Below the pieces are notes generated by a model, which saw only the letters and a program-made list of their open reading frames with translations, was not told the DNA's origin and made no database searches. From positions 1,971,066 to 2,035,065 of the forward strand of contig NZ_FUEZ01000004.1 of assembly GCF_900157365.1 (NCBI RefSeq): DNA of 64,000 nucleotides, in the 5' to 3' direction. Position numbers and translations under genes: made by a program. The stretch comes from Mycobacterium numidiamassiliense. GTDB lineage: Bacteria; Actinomycetota; Actinomycetes; Mycobacteriales; Mycobacteriaceae. Below are positions 62,695 through 64,000 of this stretch, piece by piece (position 1 is the stretch's first letter; every line of letters starts with the position of its first letter).

Positions 62695-64000
62695 CTATGG
62701 GTGGGCCGGATTGGGTTGGGCCACATGCTCGCTGACCCATTGCTCGAGATCGTCCGGTGACAGCGGTGGGGTATGCACGTAGCCCTGAGTGATCGTGCAG
62801 CCGAACCGGTGCAACGCGCTCAAGGTGACCTCGTCTTCGACTCCCTCGGCGACGAGGTCCGCTCCGAGGCTGTCCGCCAGCGCCACCGTGGACCGCACAA
62901 TGGCGACCGATCGAGCGTCGTACGCCAGCCGTGCCACGAAAACCCTGTCGAGTTTCAGCTCGTCGACCGAGACATCCTGCAGGCGGGCCAGCGACGACCA
63001 GCCGGTGCCGTAGTCGTCGATCGAGACGCGAACGCCGATGCGCCGCAGCTCGGCGACGGTATTGCGGGACCGCGCCGAGTCGACGAGCGCGCTTTCGGTG
63101 ATCTCGACGATGAGCGCGTCGGCGGGCAATCCTTCAGCCAGCAGCAGTTGTTCGATCGTGCCGACAAGTTCGAGGTCGAGCAGGTTCGTCGTGGAGAGGT
63201 TCACCGCGACGGACGAGACGATGCCCCGGTCGCGCCACAGCCGGATCTGCTGGAGGGCGAGCTTGAGGGTGCGATCGGACAGCTTGCGCATCAGCCCGGC
63301 GCGCTCTGCGGCGGGCAGGAATTCCTCGGGTTGCAGCAAGCCGCGACGCGGGTGTCGCCAACGCAGCAGTGCCTCGACACTGTGCACGCTCCCGTCGATC
63401 CCGTCGATTTTGGGCTGGTAGTGCAGCGCCGGCTGGTCGCCGTTGAACAGCGCGGTGCGCAACTCCGCGAGCAGGCCCGGGTCGTTCTCGCGATACGCCT
63501 CGAATGCCGACTCGTAGACCGCGACCTTGCTGACGGCGGACTTGGCGTGTCCGATGGCGGTTTCGGCGCGACCCAGCAGATCCTGCGGATGGTCGCAATG
63601 GTCGGGATACAGCGCAATGGCGACCCGGGCGTCGACTCGCGCGGTGACCGGATCCAGCTCGAAGGGGTCGGCCAGAGCCTCGAGCACGCGGCCCGCCTGG
63701 GTGCGCGCACCGATGAGGTCGGATCGCTCGGCCAGCAGGATGGCGAATTCGTCGGCGCTGACGCGCGCGAGCAGATCCCCGCGGCGCACGGTGCGCGCAA
63801 GTCGATTCGCGATGTGACGCAACAACTCATCGCCGAGATGGCCACCGAGTGTGTCGTTGATCTCGTCAACCGCGGCAACACTGACCAAGAGAAGTGCCTT
63901 GCGCGACGACATCTTGATCGCCACGCCGGGACTAGCCGGCCCGGAGCCGGACAACGCGGTCAAAGCCGTCGCCAGCGACCGCCGATTGGGCAGCGTGGTC
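62695..64000 (-). CDS. GGDEF-EAL protein with degenerate GGDEF, N-terminus beyond window
   Basis: c-di-GMP-related protein; the frame continues through the right edge as LPNRRSLATALTALSGSG, so the start is outside. In the GGDEF domain the signature reads SADEF, which probably abolishes cyclase activity. The EAL domain appears complete: VEALLRW (EAL), NLSTTNL, EITESAL, DDYGTGWSSL, ELKLDR and AEGVED. It thus looks like a phosphodiesterase whose GGDEF may sense GTP. It is convergent with the LLM gene, and the gap of 26 bases has no clear terminator. Confidence 0.9.
   Translation of the reverse strand, partial: TTLPNRRSLATALTALSGSGPASPGVAIKMSSRKALLLVSVAAVDEINDTLGGHLGDELLRHIANRLARTVRRGDLLARVSADEFAILLAERSDLIGARTQAGRVLEALADPFELDPVTARVDARVAIALYPDHCDHPQDLLGRAETAIGHAKSAVSKVAVYESAFEAYRENDPGLLAELRTALFNGDQPALHYQPKIDGIDGSVHSVEALLRWRHPRRGLLQPEEFLPAAERAGLMRKLSDRTLKLALQQIRLWRDRGIVSSVAVNLSTTNLLDLELVGTIEQLLLAEGLPADALIVEITESALVDSARSRNTVAELRRIGVRVSIDDYGTGWSSLARLQDVSVDELKLDRVFVARLAYDARSVAIVRSTVALADSLGADLVAEGVEDEVTLSALHRFGCTITQGYVHTPPLSPDDLEQWVSEHVAQPNPAHP

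Noticed and set aside
1-64000. tRNA/rRNA genes, insertion sequences, prophage or CRISPR arrays
   Set aside because: No cloverleaf-like gene, transposase, integrase, or regularly spaced repeat was found on reading both strands.

Overview
The window is chromosomal DNA from a Mycobacterium, most likely a non-tuberculous species. This is inferred from the high GC content, the frequent GTG starts, a six-gene mce operon, and many TetR, FadE, FadD and F420/LLM-type genes. The right end also has the gene order known from M. tuberculosis Rv1257c-Rv1260 (FAD-linked oxidase, Tap efflux pump, UdgB glycosylase, FAD oxidoreductase). No tRNA, rRNA, IS element, phage gene or CRISPR array was seen.

About 1-44.5 kb is a dense catabolic region made of short operons. 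It starts with a Zn-alcohol dehydrogenase cut by the window edge and an AttH/CrtC-like lipocalin. Then come a thiolase-DUF35 pair, an LLM oxidoreductase, a mycofactocin-type SDR, a CaiB CoA-transferase, and a P450 followed by a two-gene acyl-CoA dehydrogenase. A forward run of DUF1214 protein, sulfotransferase, epimerase, TetR, SDR and methyltransferase follows, then a DapB-like oxidoreductase, a TetR and an amidohydrolase. The operon at 21.5-32.8 kb encodes a Rieske oxygenase, aldehyde dehydrogenase, fused double acyl-CoA dehydrogenase, two acyl-CoA ligases, two enoyl-CoA hydratases and a thiolase-like protein. The part at 33-41.5 kb holds an SDR-TetR pair and an operon of hydantoinase/oxoprolinase B and A, two M24 proteins (one with its metal site lost) and a VOC protein. 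A second amidohydrolase and two TetR genes follow. The gene families resemble those of the mycobacterial cholesterol (KstR) region, but I saw no KstR-type box. The substrate is therefore unknown, possibly a sterol- or terpenoid-like ring compound.

At 45.3-53 kb lies an mceABCDEF operon with no yrbE permease genes in front of it, followed by an exported protein and a GntR/FCD regulator. At 55-64 kb there is a membrane class III cyclase, the conserved Rv1257c-Rv1260-like block with a frameshifted tap homologue, an LLM oxidoreductase, and a GGDEF-EAL protein that runs off the window.

The most interesting signal is a recurrent 19-bp operator, two TACSGTA half-sites separated by 5 bp. It lies in front of the DUF35-thiolase operon, the CaiB gene, the P450 operon, a TetR gene and, more weakly, the SDR-TetR/hydantoinase divergent promoter. 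A 6-bp-spacer version lies before an amidohydrolase. A second, different operator (shared 12-mer AATGACGTTACC) links another TetR gene to the second amidohydrolase. Together these suggest an undescribed TetR-controlled catabolic regulon located next to a yrbE-less mce operon.
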